Source: Wuchereria bancrofti (lineage: Eukaryota > Nematoda > Chromadorea > Rhabditida > Onchocercidae). From it: a stretch of 64,000 nucleotides of DNA. The position numbers and the translations under genes are program-made. Under the pieces are notes generated by a model that had not been told where the DNA came from, ran no database searches, and was given only the letters and a program-made list of their open reading frames with translations. Position 1 is the stretch's first letter. Every line of letters begins with the position of its first letter. Positions 58,444-64,000 of this stretch are shown one piece after another. The stretch is from assembly GCA_005281725.1 (NCBI GenBank), contig SSBO01000001.1:66956-130955 (forward strand), given 5' to 3'.

Positions 58444-60663
58444 GACTGACTGACTGACTGACTGACTGACTGACTGACTGACTGACTGAATGAATGAATG
58501 AATGAATGAATGAATGAATGAATGAATGAATGAATGAATGAATGAATGAATGAATGAATGAATGAATGAATGAATGAATGAATGAATGAATGAATGAATG
58601 AATGAATGAATGAATGAATGAATGAATGAATGAATGAATGAATGAATGAATGAATGAATGAATGAATGAATGAATGAATGAATGAATGAATGAATGAATG
58701 AATGAATTCAGTCATTCATTCATTCATTCATTCATTCATTCATTCATTTATTCTCAGTGTGTTATAGTATAATTAGCAATCGTTTTGGTCTATTATAATA
58801 ATTTCAATATAAATACGAAATGATTAAGTATCGTATCCTAATTATTCTACTTTTACTAATCTTTATTTAAAGAAACAGAGGGAACGAGAAGAAGAGGAAG
58901 ACAGAGGGAGGGAAAGAGTAAGGAAGAAGAAAAAAAATTCTTTTTAATATATTATATTACGAATTATTTAAATTTTAAAAATAAAATAAAAAAAAGAGAG
59001 AATAAAATATAAACCCTAGAAAGATGACTGCTACTAGCACGATTATTGTTGTTGCTATTGTTGCTACTGTTGTTGTTGTTGTTGTTGTTGTTGCTGTTGT
59101 TGTTGTTGATTAGTTGTACTGAACCACTATTTCCACGCAATAATCCTTCATTCAATAGTTCCAAATCGCTCGATTCACTATTACTCGTATCGATTCCGAA
59201 TAATTGTTCATCATTTAATGGTGCTGTAAAAAGACGTTTACAATTTATATTTCTTACAAAAATTGAATGAAATAAAATTGATTGAGCTGAGCTATGATAG
59301 GATAGAAAGAAATGAAAAGAAGAATGACCTTTCAAGGAAGAATCGAACAAAATGAAAATGAGAAAAAAAAAAGAAAAGTTATCATTGAAGCAATAAGGAA
59401 GGGTAAGAATGAGAGTAAAGATAAGAAGTTGGGAAGAGAAATGAAGAGGAAATGAATGAATGAGTTGAATTGAATTAAATGAATGAGTTGAATGAATTAA
59501 ATGAATGGATTAAATGAATGAGTTGAATGAATTAAATGAATGGATTGAATGAATGAGTTGAATTGAATTAAATGAATGAGTTGAATGAATGAACTGAATG
59601 AGTGAATTAAATGAATGAGTTGAATTAATGAGTGAATGAATGCGAACGGATGAATAGATCGATGAGAAATTATGTTATAAAATATTGGAAGCATTGCCAG
59701 AATTATAAAGAGAGGCAAAAAAAAAAGTCACAAAAGTTAATTTGAATAACTTCAAGAGGGATAATCTTTTCCATATTGCATTTCTATTTTTTGCTTTTTT
59801 TTTGTGTGTTTTTGTCTTCTATTTTTTTTTCATCATTTTTTTCTTTAAAAGTTTTTTATTTGTCATTAGTATTGTTAAATTGTAAAATAAAGAATTAAGA
59901 ATATAAAATATATGAATATATAAATGAAACATTATAAAACTTTTTTTTTTTTTTTTTTTAAATATAAAGTTTGAAATTTTGAAATAATCTTGTTATGAAA
60001 GAAAATGTAGTGAACTTTGAAAATTTTCATTCAAAAAAAAAATGTTCACAAAAAAAAGGAACAAAAAATCAGAAAATAACTTATGAAAAAAAAAAAAGTA
60101 CCTTCGTAACATAAATTTAAAAAGAAAAAGTTACTTTGATTAATTAATTATCTCTCACAAATGGTATCGTACCTCCTTCTTCTTCTTCTTCTCTACAGTA
60201 TTCCATCATTTTTTTGAAATATTCGCTAATATGGGGAGTATGCAGGCTACAATCAATAAAATACCTATTAATCTATCATAAAATAAAAAAGTGTTGTAAA
60301 TTTAAAAGATCAAAAAAAAAAAAAAAAAATTCATAAAATTTGTTGTTAATTTTCAATTTGAAATAATCTCTAGTTTGTATATTATGTTTATATAATTAAA
60401 TATAATGATAATTAATATGATGAATTTTTTTTTACTACTTAAAATTTTCCATAAATTTATTTTAAATTATCCAAAACATTCATTTATTCATTCATTCATT
60501 CTGATGTAATATATACTAAATAAATAAAATTTTAGGATAAATAAATGACAATGTTTACTTGTTGAACTTTGTCCATCATTGAAGGATTGATTCGATCTTC
60601 GATGACCAAATAATCGTCGCATTTTACACTTTTTTCACAAAGTTTTAATGAAATCAATGATAA
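56948..60663 (-). CDS. Unidentified conserved-looking gene, four exons (both ends open)
   Basis: Exons in transcription order: 60663-60559, 60272-60173, 59223-59015, 57106-56948; phases 0, 1, 0 agree at the three junctions and 191 codons are open. Exon 1 reads SLISLKLCEKSVKCDDYLVI..., exon 2 continues with NRYFIDCSLHTPHISEYF and an acidic EEEEEGG run, exon 3 is Ser/Glu-rich and then Asn-rich (a repetitive Asn/Ser stretch encoded by AAC repeats at about 59040-59110), exon 4 is strongly basic (RISRAKRNKRAMRSGANTV, ...KTEGCTQFRLHPTIRARQ). The first two exons look helical and the last could bind nucleic acid or membranes, but I do not recognise the family. The initiator exon (above 60663) and the 3' exons are not found; a spliced-looking, possibly untranslated exon with a GTAAGT donor lies near 61720-61800. 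Exon 4 ends at the tandem splice-donor array. Confidence 0.6.
58262..58750. repeat. Graded tetranucleotide array with inverted end
   Basis: A duplicated lead-in (CATTCATTCATTTTGGTAGA at about 58270 and 58375) is followed by (CTAA)n, then (CTGA)n, then about 50 copies of (ATGA)n to about 58706, then (ATTC)n in the opposite sense. The (GAAT)n and (ATTC)n parts are self-complementary. It lies in the intron between exons 59015 and 57106. Confidence 0.95.
59453..59645. repeat. GAATGA/GTTGAA interspersed repeat
   Basis: Repeated GAATGAGTTGAATGAATTAA and GAATGGATT words in the intron between exons 60173 and 59223. Confidence 0.85.
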
Positions 60664-62342
60664 CTGCCTAATTATTTATATATTGATATTCATTGATTTC
60701 TTAATATTGATTAATCGATTTGTTGTAAAAATCAATAAACATTTCCATCTGTTTCTTCTTTTTCTTTTTCCTTCACGTATGGGTTTATTTCTAAAAAAAA
60801 GATAAAAGAAATGTCCCATTTCTTTTGAAATGTTTGTAACGAATTGAGCAATGAAAGAACAAAAATCACAGAGACTGTCATTACCAAAAAAAAAAAAAAA
60901 TTATTTTAAAGGTGATCATTTTTTCATTCCATTTTCAAATTACAGTAATACATTTTAAAACTTTAAACAATTTCATTTACCATTTTTTACTTTTTTTTTT
61001 ATAACTAAAACTGATTTATTAATTTGGTTCTAATAATCGTAGTAAAATTGAAGATAATTGCAAGAAAAAATTAACAAAGAAGAAAATTAAAAGTCCAGGA
61101 ATTCTGGGTATTATGAGTGAATTTAACTAAAAATTAGAACATTTAATATTATGAGAATTAGATTAAGAGTATGCATTAAAAGAAAACAACAAAAAACAAT
61201 AACAAATTATCACATAGGCAAAAATAATTTAAACAAATCAAAAAGCTAATTAAGCATTTTTATTGCTTTAAAAATGAAATGTTTAACTAATTCTTTTAAT
61301 TACGAGTAATGAAATCAAAAATAAAAATAAGATTTGTATCTTTGCAACAATAGCTAATATGCATAGAAATACATTCTTAAAAGAAAAAAACCTAACTTAG
61401 AAATTTAAATAATTAAAATTACAAATATAAGGAAAATTGTTTAGGAAAAATACAAACAATACTTTATCTTGACAATAATTAATAAACAAATTAATACTTA
61501 TTAACTTAATAATACTACTTATTTCATTATCAATTTCATTATTTCATTATTAACATTGTACATGTCATATGAAATACTTGTAGGAAGGATAAATTTTATT
61601 GAAATTTTTAGAATAAAATTTTGAGAGTGTAAGATGAATGAAGAGAGAATAATTTTCGATTAACATTCACTTTAAAAGTCTTAAAATCGTATAAGCAAGC
61701 TTTTTGCATTTTACTTACAGCTGCTATCTTTCATCTTGCATTAGCGATAGAATGGAAAAACGAATCTGATACATTCTGTGTAAATTAGCACGAAGGAATG
61801 AAAAAAAAAAAAAAAAAATTAAATGAAATTGAATGAAATGGAATGAAATGAAAATGGAAATGGAAATGGAAATGAAGTGAAATGAAAATGGAAATGAAAT
61901 GGAATGAATGAATTAAGGAATGAATGAATTAAGGAATCTCTCTCTCTCTCTCTGTCTCTCTCTCTCTCTCTTATTTATTCATTTCTGGATATCTTAGCAA
62001 TCGATCATGTCTTCTTTTTTCTGCTTCTTGTTAGCTAGTATAGCTAGCACCTGACAAATGATGATGATGAAAGAAAACTTGTGACATTCAATCATTATCA
62101 CTATTACTATCTTTTCTTTTTCCTTTTAACAAATGAAATATAATTTACTCCTCTTTTTTTTTTCCTTCTCTTCCTTTCTCTCTCTCTCTCTTTCTCTTTG
62201 CTCTTTTCCCTCTCTTCCTCTCTCTCTATCTAATTATTCATTTCTAAAATTGGATCATTTAACACTCTCGTTATTTTTTTTTAAAAAAAAAGAGAAAATT
62301 ATTATTATTTATTATTACTATTATTATTGTTATTATTATTAT

Positions 62343-62373
<31 letters not shown>

Positions 62374-64000
62374 TATTGTTATTAAATTGCTGTTTTTATT
62401 TATTTATTTATTTTTCGATTAATTTCATATTACCATTCATTTCAAATTAATAAAAAGTATTTTTAACTAGCTTAGTAAATCGTTTCTTCTATCCACGTAC
62501 AATTTTTTCATTGCTTATTGCTAATTGATTAATCTCCTCGTTAGCTTACAATAATTGTAATAAAAAAATATCTACGTAAAACTACTAAAATTTTTTGCCA
62601 TTTTTGTTGGAAAAAAAAACACGCTTAAAACGTGTACTATAAAAAATGAACACGTGATTTTTCTTTTGTAAGCTATTTCATTATAAAAAAAAAAAAAAGG
62701 AATTTATTATTCAATTACTATTAGTATTACTAATTCACTTGTAAATACCTATATAATTATCATTTCTATTATAATATGATATTTTTGAAAGTAATTAATA
62801 ATTTTTTGATGAGTGATAAAATTTAAATGGGAATAAATTTAATTTCTAATCATACCTTTTGCTACCGTTCTCTTTACCCGTTACTTCCTCGTACTTTCCC
62901 GTTTTGATAAAATATTAATGAAGGTAATATTGCCCGTGTTTAACTCTATAGGGTAGGGATGGATTATTTGTATAGAGGATAATGGAATAGACGAGTTAAG
63001 TTTGTAGTGATGCTAAGGCAAGAAAATGTTTGCTATAGAAAAAAGCCTAGCTGATATAAGCCAGTTAGATGATGTTTATAAGTATAGGCTTTTATAAGTT
63101 TGTTCCTAAAGATTGGTTGCACGATGTATTATTACACTTTTAAATGCTAAATGTTCAATTATACTTGAAAATATTTGTTGAATCACGCATAAAATCTGAT
63201 TTCTTTTCTTTCTTTCTTTTTTTTTTCTTTTTTATTTTTATGATAATCTAAAATCAGAAAATTAAATTTGAACATTCAATACTCAGTTAAGGAAGTTTTT
63301 TTTTTTTTCTCTCTCTCTCCCTCTCTTCCTCCTTATTTCTCTGTCTCTCCCTCTCTTTTCTCTCTTTATAAAGCTAATTTGATCATATACGAAGAAAAAG
63401 AAGTGTAGTGAGATGGATATAGAAGTAAATATATTAGCAGGAAAATCGTCGTCGAACAAAATTGCAAAGAATTTAAAAATAATGGTGAAAGACTAAAACG
63501 GTCTAACGAAAGCAATGCCTGGAATGAATTGCTCATCGATTAATGCAATGAATTTAGTTCGTTTAAAAAAATTTTTTTAAATGATGGCTGACTAAGTAGC
63601 CATAGGCTTTATTAAATAAATAATAACAACATCAAATAATCTTACTTAAAGAAATTAAATTGCAGATAACATGAATAATTTCTTGTATTAAATAAGATTA
63701 TAAATAAGATGTGTACTTTTTTTTTTTCGATTAGCTGAACTATGGCGATCATTAATGATAATGATGATGATGATGATGATGATAATGACGATAATGACAT
63801 CATGATGATAATGATGATGTTGATGATGATTGATTGATGGTGATGATGATTGATTGATGACTGATTCATGGTAATGAAGATGATAATTGTGACATCATGG
63901 TGATGATGATAATAACGATGATGATTAATTGATTGATGATGATAATGATTTTGTTGTAACAGTTTTGTAAATATGAAATGCAAAATAAATCTTGATCATA
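60664..64000. other. Right end of window, simple repeats, no firm gene
   Basis: Upstream side of the minus-strand gene. Holds GAAATG/GGAAAT repeats and (CT)n at 61825-61970, CT-rich DNA at 62165-62230, (ATT)n at about 62300-62380, CT-rich DNA at 63310-63365 and (GAT)n at 63745-63930. No protein-like frame beyond these. Confidence 0.5.

Noticed and set aside
58434..58715. Open frame encoding Phe-Ile-His-Ser repeats
   Set aside because: Pure translation of the tetranucleotide array.
60559..60625. Alternative reading of the 60.6-kb exon starting MRRLFGHRRSNQSF
   Set aside because: Its phase at the GTAAAC donor does not fit the next exon, whereas the overlapping frame ending DKVQQ joins NRYFIDC in phase.

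Overview
The window looks like nematode nuclear DNA. It is very AT-rich, with many poly-A, poly-T and short-period repeat tracts. Its genes are split into short exons by introns of about 0.2 to 1.7 kb with TTTCAG/TTTTAG-type acceptors. The proteins I can rebuild match animal families that nematodes carry: a TRPC channel, a phospholipid scramblase, an AIP-1/ZFAND2 protein and an FBXL2/FBXL20-type F-box protein. Long, numerous introns and the base composition fit a parasitic (spirurid/filarial-like) nematode better than Caenorhabditis. This is inference from style, not a species call. No rRNA, tRNA, CRISPR array or recognisable transposase was seen.

Layout. (1) 1-3161: 5' flank of a TRPC gene with a cluster of octamer motifs and a decayed repeat. 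(2) 3162-13391 (+): TRPC channel, 21 exons rebuilt by eye with consistent phases. (3) 14115-16771 (-): divergent phospholipid scramblase, eight exons, convergent with the channel. (4) 16.8-18.6 kb: regulatory-looking stretch with a perfect four-unit heat-shock element, a four-half-site nuclear-receptor array and a duplicated TTTACGTGAG element. (5) 18606-20815 (+): AIP-1/ZFAND2 orthologue, complete in seven exons and ending in a CaaX box. (6) 22474-23284 (+): small WBP1/VOPP1-like membrane protein. (7) 25006-25972 (+): short coiled-coil protein of unknown function. (8) 26-32 kb: no gene, but a 975-nt inverted repeat around an assembly gap. (9) 32189-38279 (-): FBXL20-type protein, nine exons, CaaX end. 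(10) 38.3-46 kb: mostly non-coding, with an E-box-dense minisatellite. (11) 45934-46523: two short divergent coding starts sharing a GA-repeat promoter. (12) 46.5-56.7 kb: no firm gene; a 37-bp hairpin satellite, a 14-bp-stem hairpin and dispersed repeats. (13) 56948-60663 (-): four phase-consistent exons of an unidentified gene; its last recognised 5' splice site lies in a 38-bp tandem array that repeats the splice site itself seven times. (14) 60.7-64 kb: simple repeats only.

The gene order suggests no joint pathway. The most unusual items are the tandemly repeated splice donor (56709-56965), the equal-length inverted repeat with a swapped fragment around the gap (29071-31406), the heat-shock promoter of the AIP-1 gene, and the 37-bp hairpin satellite. 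All gene models come from reading splice sites and family motifs without alignment tools; 5' ends are often unresolved and are marked as such.
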